A program made the translations under genes and the position numbers. From JASHVB01 sp035508435 (GTDB lineage Bacteria > Pseudomonadota > Alphaproteobacteria > Acetobacterales > Acetobacteraceae): a DNA stretch of 64,000 nucleotides. The DNA is taken from positions 1 to 64,000 of the forward strand of contig DATJNA010000084.1 in assembly GCA_035508435.1 (NCBI GenBank), written 5' to 3'. Positions within the stretch are counted from its first letter, which is position 1; the number at the start of each line of letters is the position of its first letter. The notes below the pieces were generated by a model. The model had not been told where the DNA came from. It searched no databases and saw nothing but the letters and a program-made list of their open reading frames with translations. Below, piece by piece: positions 33,806-41,885 of the stretch.

Positions 33806-35062
33806 TCATGCAAAAAACTCCCGCACCCGCACCAGCCCATCAGCCAACGCATCGATCTCCTCGTGCGTGGTATAGAGGCCGAAGCTGGCGCGCGCCGTGC
33901 TTTCCAGGCCGAAGCGGTGCATCAGCGGTTCGGCACAGTGATGACCGGCACGCACCGCGATGCCCTGCCGGTCCAGCAGCGTGGCGACGTCGTGCGCATG
34001 CGCCTTGTCGAGCGCAAAGGCAACCACGCCACCGCGGTCCTGCGCACGGCCAAGGATCGTCAGGCCCGGCACCACATCCAGCCGCGCCAGCGCGTGGTCG
34101 ACCAGCGCATGCTCGCGCGCGGCGATGGCGTCGTAGCCGATCGCCCGCACGTAATCGATTGCCGCCTTCAGGCCGATGCCTTCGAGGATCGGCGGCGTGC
34201 CGGCCTCGAACTTGTGCGGCAGTTCGGCCCAGGTCGATTTCGCGTAGCTGACCGAGGCAATCATCTCGCCGCCACCCAGGAATGGCGGCATGCGGTCAAG
34301 CAGCTCGCGGCGACCCCACAGCACGCCGATGCCGGTGGGGCCGTACAGCTTGTGCCCCGTCCAGGCATAGAAATCGCAATCCAGCGCCTGCACGTCGACC
34401 TGCCGATGCACCACCGCCTGGGCGCCATCGAACAATACCTTCGCCCCATGGGCATGGGCGATGCGAACGATTTGCTCTGCCGGCGTGACAGTGCCGAGCA
34501 CGTTGGACATATGCGTCATCGACACCAGCCCGACCTTGCCGTCGGAGAGCAAGCGCTCGAAAGCGTCGAGGTCGAGCTCGCCGCTGTCCGTGATCGGGGC
34601 GACGCGCAGCTCGATGCCGCGCTCGTCGCGCAGCAACTGCCAGGGAATGATGTTGGAGTGGTGTTCCATCGCCGAGATCACCACCGCCTGGCCCGGCCGC
34701 ATCACGCCGCGGCCATAACTGTGCGCCATCAGGTTGAGCGATTCGGTGACGTTGCGGGTGAACACCACTTCATGCCGATCGCGGGCGTTCATCAGCGCGG
34801 CAACCGCATCGCGGGCCGATTCGTAAGCGTCGGTGGTGCGCTCGCTCATCCAGTGCAGGCCACGATGCACGTTGGCGTACTGCGTTTCCATCGCGTTGCG
34901 CATGGCGTCGATGACAACGCGCGGCTTCTGGGCCGAGGCGGCGCTGTCCAGGAACACCAGCGGCCTGCCGCGGATCTGCTGCGCCAGGATGGGGAAGTCG
35001 GCGCGGATGCGATCGATGGCGAAACCGGCGGCCGGCGCGGCGGGTCGGGTGATGACGTTCAT
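33806..35062 (-). CDS. sufS: Cysteine desulfurase SufS
   Basis: 418 residues, PLP-dependent class V aminotransferase fold. Releases sulfur from cysteine as enzyme-bound persulfide. Opening: IRADFPILAQQIRGRPLVFL then DSAASAQKP; PLP site with EHHSN and the Schiff-base Lys in WTGHKLYGPTG; catalytic Cys in VRAGHHCAEPLM. Starts at ATG 35062 in a 4-base ATGA overlap with the end of sufD, so translation is coupled. Confidence 0.96.
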   Translation of the reverse strand: MNVITRPAAPAAGFAIDRIRADFPILAQQIRGRPLVFLDSAASAQKPRVVIDAMRNAMETQYANVHRGLHWMSERTTDAYESARDAVAALMNARDRHEVVFTRNVTESLNLMAHSYGRGVMRPGQAVVISAMEHHSNIIPWQLLRDERGIELRVAPITDSGELDLDAFERLLSDGKVGLVSMTHMSNVLGTVTPAEQIVRIAHAHGAKVLFDGAQAVVHRQVDVQALDCDFYAWTGHKLYGPTGIGVLWGRRELLDRMPPFLGGGEMIASVSYAKSTWAELPHKFEAGTPPILEGIGLKAAIDYVRAIGYDAIAAREHALVDHALARLDVVPGLTILGRAQDRGGVVAFALDKAHAHDVATLLDRQGIAVRAGHHCAEPLMHRFGLESTARASFGLYTTHEEIDALADGLVRVREFFA

Positions 35063-36300
35063 GCGGCGCGGTCCTTCCACCAGCGGTCCACCGTTGCCTC
35101 CAGCATCGCCCGGACCGCATCGTTCGTCACCGGTTCCAACGCTTCGGCAAGGAAGGCACGGATCAACAGCGACCGCGCCTCGGCATCCGGGATGCCGCGG
35201 CTGCGCAGGTAGAACAATTGCTCGGCGTCCAGTGCGCCGACCGTCGCGCCGTGACTGCATTTCACGTCGTCGGCGAAAATCTCCAGCTCCGGCTTGGTAT
35301 CCATCTCGGCATCGCTCGACAGCAGCAAAGTACTGCTGCGCTGATAGCCGTCGGTCTTCTGCGCCGCACGGGCAACCTCGATGCGGCCCTGGAACACGCC
35401 GTGCGAGCGGTCCGCCAGCACGCTTCGCACCGCCTGCCGCGACGTGCCGTGCGGCGCCACGTGGCGCACCACCGAGGTGAAGTCGCTGTGCTGCGTCCCC
35501 TTCAGCAATTGCACCCCATCGAGATGCACCAGGGCCTCCGGGCCATCGATCGAGGCATGGATGTCGGTGCGGGTGATGCGTCCGCCGGCAACCATGGTGA
35601 GTTGTTGGTACTGGCCGCGCGCCGCGACATCGACAGCGATCCCGGTCAGGTTCACCGCATCGTCACTGTCGGTCAGCACGCGGATATGGGTCAGCGCCGC
35701 AGCCTCGGCGATGCCGATATCGAACACCGGGTTCTGCAGATAGCGGCCGTCGCCGAGCGATTGCTCTACCAGGGTCAGGCGCGCGCCGTGCCCCAGGCGA
35801 ATGATGTGCCGTGGATGGCCTGACGTGCCGCCGACTCCGGCCTGCACCAGATAGAGCACGCCGAGATCCACCCCGTCGGGCACGCTCAGCACGGCGCCGT
35901 CTTCCGCCAGCATCGTGTTCAACGCGAGCAATGGATCGGAGTCGCATCCGTTCTCGATACCGAACGATGGCGCATCGGCGAACCGCGTAAAACCCGGCAC
36001 CCGTGACGACAGATGCGGCACGAAGCGGCCCGCCCGAACCATCAGGTTCTGCGCGCCGGACCGGAGGTCGCCCGGCGTCGCCGGCACGGCGTCGATGCCG
36101 AACGACATATCGGCGACGGGGGCGAGCGAGGTGTATTTCCATGCCTCGCTGCGGCGGCCACGCGTCGCGCCGGGCAGGCCGAGGCTGCGAAACGCCCGCG
36201 CCGCGGCGTCGCGCACCGCGGCATCGCCCGGCAATGTGTTGCGCAGCGCGTCATAGCGCGCGAGCAAACCCGCCGTGCCGGTTGCGGTGATCGCGTTCAC
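35059..36300 (-). CDS. sufD: Fe-S cluster assembly protein SufD
   Basis: 413 residues from the GTG at 36300, which overlaps the sufC stop codon (GTGA). SufD pairs with SufB in the SufBC2D scaffold. Family signs: SEAWKYTSLAPVAD near the N-terminus, the right-handed beta-helix core, HGVFQGRIEVARAAQKTDGY and ATVGALDAEQLFYLRSRGIP near the C-terminus. The reading frame extends upstream inside sufC, but the overlap start is the coupled one. Confidence 0.94.
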   Translation of the reverse strand: MNAITATGTAGLLARYDALRNTLPGDAAVRDAAARAFRSLGLPGATRGRRSEAWKYTSLAPVADMSFGIDAVPATPGDLRSGAQNLMVRAGRFVPHLSSRVPGFTRFADAPSFGIENGCDSDPLLALNTMLAEDGAVLSVPDGVDLGVLYLVQAGVGGTSGHPRHIIRLGHGARLTLVEQSLGDGRYLQNPVFDIGIAEAAALTHIRVLTDSDDAVNLTGIAVDVAARGQYQQLTMVAGGRITRTDIHASIDGPEALVHLDGVQLLKGTQHSDFTSVVRHVAPHGTSRQAVRSVLADRSHGVFQGRIEVARAAQKTDGYQRSSTLLLSSDAEMDTKPELEIFADDVKCSHGATVGALDAEQLFYLRSRGIPDAEARSLLIRAFLAEALEPVTNDAVRAMLEATVDRWWKDRAA

Positions 36301-37046
36301 GCGGCCTCCGCCTGCACCGCGGCATAGCCGCTCTTCTCGAGTTGCTTCGCCAGTTCCGGGCCGCCCGAGCATACGATGCGGCCGTTCGACAGCACATGCA
36401 CACGGTCCGGCACGATATGATCGAGCAAGCGCTGATGATGGGTGATCACCAGCGCCGAAAACTCCGGTCCGCGCAGTGCATTCACGCCATCGGCGACGAT
36501 CTTCAGCGCGTCGATGTCGAGGCCGCTGTCGGTTTCGTCCAGGATGGCCAGCTTCGGGCGCAGGATCGCCATTTGCAGTACTTCGTTGCGCTTCTTCTCG
36601 CCGCCGGAGAAGCCGACGTTCACGTTCCGCCGCAGCATGTCCTCGGGCATCGCCAGCCGCTTCGCCTCGGCACGGGCGAGTTTGAGAAACTGCACGGCAT
36701 CGAGCTCGGTCTCGCCGCGCGACCGGCGCAGCGCGTTCAGCGCGGTGCGCAGAAAATTGGCATTGCCGACACCCGGCAATTCGATGGGTGCCTGAAACGC
36801 CAGGAAGACGCCCGCGGCGGCGCGCTCCTCCGGTTGCATGTCCAGCAGGTCACGGCCGTTGAAAGCGACCGAACCACTGGTGACGGCGTAGTCCTCGCGG
36901 CCCGACAGCACATAGGCAAGGGTAGACTTGCCGGAGCCGTTCGGCCCCATGATCGCGTGCACCTCGCCCTGCGGCACAGCGAGATTGATGCCGTGCAGGA
37001 TGGGCTTGTCGTTGATCGAGGCGGCCAGGCCGCGAATTTCCAACAT
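36297..37046 (-). CDS. sufC: Fe-S cluster assembly ATPase SufC
   Basis: 249 residues, ABC-type ATPase of the SufBC2D complex. Walker A GPNGSGKST near residue 35, signature FSGGEKKRNE, Walker B LAILDETDSGLDIDALK with the SufC-specific wording, and H-loop VITHHQRLL. It powers conformational change of SufBD during cluster assembly in the cytosol. Six bases separate it from sufB. Confidence 0.97.
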   Translation of the reverse strand: MLEIRGLAASINDKPILHGINLAVPQGEVHAIMGPNGSGKSTLAYVLSGREDYAVTSGSVAFNGRDLLDMQPEERAAAGVFLAFQAPIELPGVGNANFLRTALNALRRSRGETELDAVQFLKLARAEAKRLAMPEDMLRRNVNVGFSGGEKKRNEVLQMAILRPKLAILDETDSGLDIDALKIVADGVNALRGPEFSALVITHHQRLLDHIVPDRVHVLSNGRIVCSGGPELAKQLEKSGYAAVQAEAA

Positions 37047-37051
37047 CTGTC

Positions 37052-38536
37052 TTATCCCACCGAACCTTCGAGACTCACCGCCAGCAGCTTCTGCGCCTCG
37101 ACGGCGAATTCCATCGGCAGCTCCTTCAGCACGTCCTTGCAGAACCCGTTGACGATCAGGTTCACCGCGTCCTCTTCCGTCAGCCCGCGCTGACGGCAGT
37201 AGAACAACTGGTCGTCGGCGATTTTCGAGGTGGTCGCCTCATGCTCCACCCGTGCCGTCGGGTTGCGGCTTTCGATATAGGGCACGGTGTGCGCGCCGCA
37301 CTGGTCGCCGATCAGCAGCGAGTCGCATTGCGTGTAGTTGCGGGCGCCGGCGGCGCTCGGCAGCATCCGCACCAGGCCGCGATAGGTATTGTTCGACTTG
37401 CCCGCACTGATGCCCTTCGACACGATGGTGCTGCGCGAGCCCTTGCCGATATGGATCATCTTGGTGCCGGTATCCGCCTGCTGGCGGTTATTGGTCACCG
37501 CGACGGAATAGAACTCGCCGACGCTGTCCTCGCCGTGCAGCACGCAGGACGGATATTTCCAGGTGATCGCCGAACCGGTCTCCACCTGCGTCCAGGAAAT
37601 TTTCGACCGCGCGCCGCGGCAGGCGCCGCGCTTGGTGACGAAATTGTAGATCCCGCCGCGGCCTTCCGCGTCGCCCGGGTACCAGTTCTGCACCGTGGAG
37701 TATTTGATCTGCGCGTCGTCCAGCGCGACCAGCTCCACCACCGCCGCGTGCAACTGGTTCTCGTCACGCTGCGGTGCGGTGCAGCCTTCGAGGTAGCTGA
37801 CGTAGGCGCCCTCTTCCGCAACGATCAGCGTGCGTTCGAACTGGCCGGTGCTGCGGGCATTGATGCGGAAATAGGTGGACAGCTCCATCGGGCAGCGCAC
37901 GCCCTTGGGCACGAAGCAGAAGCTGCCGTCGGTGAACACCGCCGAGTTCAGCGCGGCGAAGAAATTGTCGCCTACCGGCACGACGGTGCCGAGGTATTTC
38001 TGCACCAGCTCCGGATAGTCGCGCACCGCTTCGCTGATCGGGCAGAAGATCACCCCCGCTTTCTTCAGCGTCTCGCGAAACGTCGTCGCCACCGAGACGC
38101 TGTCGAACACCGCGTCCACCGCGACCTGGGTCGATTGCACCGTGTCGGGATCGACGCCGGCCAGGATCGCCCGCTCCTTCAGCGGGATTCCCAGCTTTTC
38201 ATACGTGCGCAGCAGCTCGGGATCGACCTCGTCGAGGCTCTTCGGCCCCGGCTTCTGTTTCGGCGCGGCGTAGTAGTGCAGATCCTGGTAGTCGATCGGC
38301 GCGTGATCGACGCGCGCCCAGTGCGGCTCCTCCATCTGTTGCCAGGCGGCAAAGGCCTTGAGGCGCCATTGCAGCAGCCAGTCAGGCTCGCCCTTCCGCT
38401 CGGAGATCAGGGCAATGATGGCCTCGTTCAGCCCCTTGGGCGCGAGGTCCATCTCGATCGTGGTCTCCCAGCCCCACTTGTAGCCGGACTGGGTGACGGA
38501 CTGGACGGTATCGAGCGTTGCGGTATCGGCGGGCAT
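37052..38536 (-). CDS. sufB: Fe-S cluster assembly protein SufB
   Basis: 494 residues, main scaffold subunit. Contains SYLEGCTAPQRDENQLHAAV, WTQVETGSAITWKYPSCVLH and FYSVAVTNNRQQADTGTKMI, all family blocks, and the C-terminal TTSKIADDQLFYCRQRGLTE with the conserved Cys. First structural gene of the operon, nine bases after the regulator gene. Confidence 0.97.
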   Translation of the reverse strand: MPADTATLDTVQSVTQSGYKWGWETTIEMDLAPKGLNEAIIALISERKGEPDWLLQWRLKAFAAWQQMEEPHWARVDHAPIDYQDLHYYAAPKQKPGPKSLDEVDPELLRTYEKLGIPLKERAILAGVDPDTVQSTQVAVDAVFDSVSVATTFRETLKKAGVIFCPISEAVRDYPELVQKYLGTVVPVGDNFFAALNSAVFTDGSFCFVPKGVRCPMELSTYFRINARSTGQFERTLIVAEEGAYVSYLEGCTAPQRDENQLHAAVVELVALDDAQIKYSTVQNWYPGDAEGRGGIYNFVTKRGACRGARSKISWTQVETGSAITWKYPSCVLHGEDSVGEFYSVAVTNNRQQADTGTKMIHIGKGSRSTIVSKGISAGKSNNTYRGLVRMLPSAAGARNYTQCDSLLIGDQCGAHTVPYIESRNPTARVEHEATTSKIADDQLFYCRQRGLTEEDAVNLIVNGFCKDVLKELPMEFAVEAQKLLAVSLEGSVG

Positions 38537-38545
38537 AGCGGTCCC

Positions 38546-39016
38546 TTATTCGGCGGGCAACACGACGGCGGCCGGCGCAGGCGCGGCAGCGGGCACGCGG
38601 AAGGCGCGCGGAATCGCGGCGGCCTGCATGTCGGCCAGCGAGATCACCGTCAGCGCCTGTTGGATCGCGTCATTCACCGGATCCCAGCGGCCGCGAACCG
38701 GGCATAGCGCCTGCGACTCGCACTCGGTCGTCGAGCCATCGACACAGGCGGCCAGCGCGATCGGGCCATCCACGGCGGTGATCACCTCGGCCACCGGGAT
38801 GGCGCCCAGCGGGCGCAGCAGGCGATAGCCGCCGCGGGCGCCACGCTGCGAGGCGACCAGCCCAGCGGCGGCGAGCGTCTTCAACACCTTGGCGACCGTC
38901 GGCTCCGGGATACCGGTGGCGGCGGCAATGCCGGGCGAGGTCTGCACGCCAGGCTCACGCGCCAGGCGGACGAGTACCACGACGGCATAGTCGGTCAGCT
39001 TCGACAGCCTGAGCAT
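38546..39016 (-). CDS. Rrf2 family SUF operon regulator
   Basis: 156 residues. Winged helix at the N-terminus (LSKLTDYAVVVLVRLA, then IAAATGIPEPTVAKVLKTLA) and three cysteines in the cluster-binding segment CVDGSTTECESQALCPV, with C-x7-C-x5-C spacing, so it probably holds an iron-sulfur cluster and senses cluster supply. The C-terminal tail is Ala/Pro-rich. It is the promoter-proximal gene of rrf2-sufB-C-D-S-U-T-A and most likely controls the whole operon, including itself. Confidence 0.92.
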   Translation of the reverse strand: MLRLSKLTDYAVVVLVRLAREPGVQTSPGIAAATGIPEPTVAKVLKTLAAAGLVASQRGARGGYRLLRPLGAIPVAEVITAVDGPIALAACVDGSTTECESQALCPVRGRWDPVNDAIQQALTVISLADMQAAAIPRAFRVPAAAPAPAAVVLPAE

Positions 39017-39056
39017 GGCTTCCGAAACCCTTCAGCCCTGGGGCACTGCGGTAAGT

Positions 39057-39071
39057 GGACCAGTTCGGTCC
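39057..39071 (-). promoter_or_regulatory. Palindrome upstream of the SUF operon, candidate Rrf2 operator
   Basis: GGACC and GGTCC form a perfect 5-bp inverted repeat with a five-base spacer, centred about 48 bases upstream of the regulator ATG, where a repressor would cover the promoter. Rrf2 proteins bind short dyads of this kind, but the exact consensus for this family member is unknown to me. The remaining gap, 39072-39431, shows only tandem repeats. Confidence 0.35.
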
Positions 39072-39300
39072 TGATTGCCCGGAAATGGCGCATAGGACCC
39101 ACCGCGTCAAGGGGCTTGGACGCCAGCCCGGGCGGAAATCCCGATCTCACGCCCTGATCGCATCCAACGGATCGACCCCAAGCCGGGCGCCCGGCGCGAA
39201 ACGACGAATCTGCCGACGCGGAATATGCCAATCGGCAATATGCCTGTCCGCAAGCCTGTCCGGCCGGCGCGGGGAACCGGCGGCGCGCCGGTCGCCAGGC

Positions 39301-39352
39301 GCTGTTGCCGGACGCTGTTGCCGGACGCTGTTGCCGGGCGCTGTTGCCGGGC
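39301..39352. repeat. 13-bp tandem repeat, four copies
   Basis: GCTGTTGCCGGAC occurs twice and GCTGTTGCCGGGC twice in tandem (39301, 39314, 39327, 39340). It lies in the 415-base gap between the SUF regulator and the muramidase gene. Confidence 0.85.
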
Positions 39353-39431
39353 GACCGGCGCAAACCGGATAGGCGCAATGATGAATCTGTGGAAGAGTCA
39401 TGATGACACAGCCATGCGAAGGTGACCGTTC

Positions 39432-40313
39432 ATGATGATTCACCTGGAACGTTCGGTCGGTTCGGGCGGCCGCAACCTGCCGATCGACGTTGCCGGGGCC
39501 ACCGACCTGCTGAATGCCGCCCTGACCCAGGAACTGCCACTGAAATGGAGCGGCGTGTACGGCGGCACGCTCGAGGACCATATTTTCATCTTCCAGCGTG
39601 AAGCCGGTCATATGCATACGCCAGACGGAAGGATCGAGCCGCACGGGCACACGCTACAGTTGCTGAACCATGCCGCGAGCCACGCCCAGTTGCCGCTGAC
39701 GCACAAGCAAGGCTCGGCCGCCTATCGCGGTCGCTGGTTCCTCGATGCGGACAAACTGTCGACGCTGTACGGACTGCAGTTCGGCAAGGTGCCGAGCGGC
39801 CTCAAGGTTCTTGCCTCCGCGATCCAGCTTGACCCTGCCATTCAGGACATAAGATGGATCGCGTATATGCTCGCCACGGCGTGGTGGGAGACCGGGCGCA
39901 AGTTCGAACCCGTCAGGGAGGATGGCCAGGGCGCCGACCATGACTACGGTGACCCCGTCACCTACCAGGACTCCGACGGCAACAAATACACGAATGTCTA
40001 TTACGGGCGTGGCTATGTACAACTGACCTGGGAAGACAAGTACCTGTCGCTGGGGAAGGCCATCGGCCTCGACGATGCCCTCGCGATCAATCCCGATCTG
40101 GCCCTCGATCCGAAGATCGCGTATCAGGTCATGTCCTACGGCATGACCCACGGCTCATTCACCACCGCCCATCACAAGCTGGCCGACTACATCGATGACC
40201 AGAAATGCGACTACTTCAGAGCGCGCCGCATCATCAACGGTCTCGATCACGCCACGGAAATTGCCGCACAGGCAGCAAAGCTGGAAATGCTGCTGCGGCT
40301 GTCCTGTGAATAG
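39432..40313 (+). CDS. GH19-type muramidase/chitinase-like protein with N-terminal peptidoglycan-binding domain
   Basis: 293 residues. Residues 5-80 resemble peptidoglycan-binding modules of phage and T6SS lysozymes (SVGSGGRNLPIDVAGATDLL, then FIFQREAGHMHTPDGRIEPH). Residues about 100-290 match the GH19 lysozyme fold: LATAWWETGRKFEPVREDG carries the likely catalytic Glu, and NVYYGRGYVQLTWEDKY is the second conserved block. There is no signal peptide, so it needs a dedicated export route or a phage-like holin, neither of which is seen nearby. A ribosome site (AAGGTG) lies eight bases before ATG 39432; ATG 39435 follows. The stop codon lies within a 30-bp tandem repeat that continues into the next gene. 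Confidence 0.8.
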   Translation: MMIHLERSVGSGGRNLPIDVAGATDLLNAALTQELPLKWSGVYGGTLEDHIFIFQREAGHMHTPDGRIEPHGHTLQLLNHAASHAQLPLTHKQGSAAYRGRWFLDADKLSTLYGLQFGKVPSGLKVLASAIQLDPAIQDIRWIAYMLATAWWETGRKFEPVREDGQGADHDYGDPVTYQDSDGNKYTNVYYGRGYVQLTWEDKYLSLGKAIGLDDALAINPDLALDPKIAYQVMSYGMTHGSFTTAHHKLADYIDDQKCDYFRARRIINGLDHATEIAAQAAKLEMLLRLSCE

Positions 40314-40397
40314 ACCCCAGATGGCGGCATGGACACTGAATAGACGCCGGATGGCGGCATGGACACTGAATGGACGCCAGATGGCGCCATGCAGACA
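40308..40397. repeat. 30-bp tandem repeat spanning a stop codon and alternative starts
   Basis: Three units start GAATAGAC or GAATGGAC at 40308, 40338 and 40368 and contain CAGATGGCGGCATGGACACT or close variants. The first unit includes the TAG stop of the muramidase gene. Each unit brings an ATG (40321, 40351, 40381) in the same frame as the following exported protein. Confidence 0.85.
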
Positions 40398-41271
40398 GTT
40401 CGGCCACCGGCTGGCGGCCTGGAGATCGTTCCCGCACCGGCTGGCGATGGCCGCGGTCATCTGCTGCATCTGGGCTATTTTGCCGGCGCGGGCCAACGAC
40501 CGGTGGTCCTGCGGGTCCGGCGCTTACCGCGTGGCGGTCACCGACAGCGACGTGACAGCCGGCGCGGCACAGCCGAGCAATGGCGCCGCCGGCCCGACCT
40601 TCTCGGCCCGCGCCTTCGCCAGCATCGGATTTGACGCCGAGCGAAAAGCATTTGGGCCCGGCGACAATGCATCGCTGAGCATGGAACGCAAGTTCTCCGT
40701 GGTATCGTTGGTTGGACCTTGGCTGGCGCTGCGGGACGAGGCGTATATCGATGCCAGCGGCACCGCGCACCCCGGGGGCGAAACCAGATTTTGGACCGTC
40801 GATCTGCGCCGCAGCGGCGCCTGGAATCTTTCTGCCGACGATCCCTTTACCGCCGTTCAGGTCCCCGACGGCCGTCTCCTGTTCTTGCAACAACTTTTCC
40901 CGGCATCGGAGATCAGGACGAAACTTGCGGCGGACCCGTTCGTCCGCCGTGCGGTACATAGCTCCGAGACCACCCTGGACGACCTGTTGCAGGACTTTGC
41001 CGAACAAAGTGACGCGATCCAGGACGTCTGCTTCAGTGTGCCCGACGACCTGATGAGCAGGTTCGCGATCCTGGGCGCGCAGGGTCCGGATGCGGTGGTT
41101 CGCATCGGCCTGCCAGGTGCGGGGCCGTGCCGATACAATCTGACCCAGCTTGGCCTGCTGCTGCATCCGCAGGCACCCGCCGATGGCGCCCTCGCATCGG
41201 CACTGTCGCACGCGTGCCGGCCGCCGGCGGGACTACCGCCGGTGACGGTCAGGCTGCCGATACAGCATTAG
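40381..41271 (+). CDS. Exported protein of unknown function, paired with the muramidase gene
   Basis: About 296 residues from ATG 40381. The N-terminus (MAPCRQFGHRLAAWRSFPHR, hydrophobic AMAAVICCIWAILPARA, then ND) is a signal peptide with a basic n-region and an ARA cleavage site, so the mature protein is periplasmic. It is about 270 residues with four cysteines (WSCGSG, VCFSVP, PCRYN, HACRPP) that could form two disulfides. I recognise no family. It begins 67 bases after a peptidoglycan hydrolase gene that lacks a signal peptide; this arrangement resembles effector-immunity pairs, which is inference only. Starts at 40321, 40351 and 40447 are possible. Confidence 0.6.
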   Translation: MAPCRQFGHRLAAWRSFPHRLAMAAVICCIWAILPARANDRWSCGSGAYRVAVTDSDVTAGAAQPSNGAAGPTFSARAFASIGFDAERKAFGPGDNASLSMERKFSVVSLVGPWLALRDEAYIDASGTAHPGGETRFWTVDLRRSGAWNLSADDPFTAVQVPDGRLLFLQQLFPASEIRTKLAADPFVRRAVHSSETTLDDLLQDFAEQSDAIQDVCFSVPDDLMSRFAILGAQGPDAVVRIGLPGAGPCRYNLTQLGLLLHPQAPADGALASALSHACRPPAGLPPVTVRLPIQH

Positions 41272-41316
41272 CGCCGCCGCCCGGCCGGCAACACTTTCGC
41301 GCGTCCCGCACGCGGT

Positions 41317-41811
41317 TCATGCACCGCGCGTGATGCGATGATAGCCACGCGCGTAATAGATCAGTCCCTCATGCACCTCGCCCGCTTCCACCGCGTCCAC
41401 CACGCAGATGAAGATGTCGTGGGTGCCCACTTCCACGATTTGCTCGATGCGGCAATCGAACGCCACCAGCGCGCCGTCGAGTGCGGGGGCGCCGGTCAGC
41501 AGCTTGTGCCAGGTGGCGCCTTCGAACCGCGCCGCCATGGTGTGGTCGGTCATGCCGGCGAACACCGGGGACAACTCCTCATGCGCGCCGGCCAGGGTGT
41601 TTACGCACAGCACCGCGTTCTGCTTCATCGCCGGATAGGAATCGTTGGAACGGTTGGCGCAGACCAGCAGCGTGGGCGGCGTGTCGGTGACGCTGCACAC
41701 CGCCGAGGCGGTGAAGCCGGCGCGGCCACCCGGCCCATCGGTGGTAATCACGTTCACCGCGGCGCCGAGGCGGGCCATTGCCTCGCGATAGGCCTGCTTC
41801 TCCACCGGCAT
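41317..41811 (-). CDS. Flavin reductase, RutF-like
   Basis: 164 residues. Short-chain flavin reductase domain that supplies reduced FMN to a monooxygenase partner. The N-terminal half (AMARLGAAVNVITTDGPGGR, AGFTASAVCSVTDTPPTLLV) reads very close to RutF of the uracil-degradation Rut pathway as I remember it, and the end is IYYARGYHRITRGA. No rutA-E genes are near, so the partner oxygenase is unknown. The ATG at 41811 has GGGAG upstream; the frame continues upstream into unrelated sequence. It precedes the TRAP operon stop with about 70 bases between. Confidence 0.88.
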   Translation of the reverse strand: MPVEKQAYREAMARLGAAVNVITTDGPGGRAGFTASAVCSVTDTPPTLLVCANRSNDSYPAMKQNAVLCVNTLAGAHEELSPVFAGMTDHTMAARFEGATWHKLLTGAPALDGALVAFDCRIEQIVEVGTHDIFICVVDAVEAGEVHEGLIYYARGYHRITRGA

Positions 41812-41885
41812 GGCGAACTCCCGTCCTGAACTTACGCGCCAGTATGCCGCGCAGCGGGCCGCGCGTGTAGGTCGGTGGTGGCGGC

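Noticed and set aside
39432..40313. Prophage endolysin
   Set aside because: No phage structural, holin, integrase or regulatory genes nearby; kept as a muramidase of unknown delivery.
41317..41811. Part of a complete rut pyrimidine-degradation operon
   Set aside because: Only the flavin reductase is present; the neighbouring genes are a TRAP transporter.
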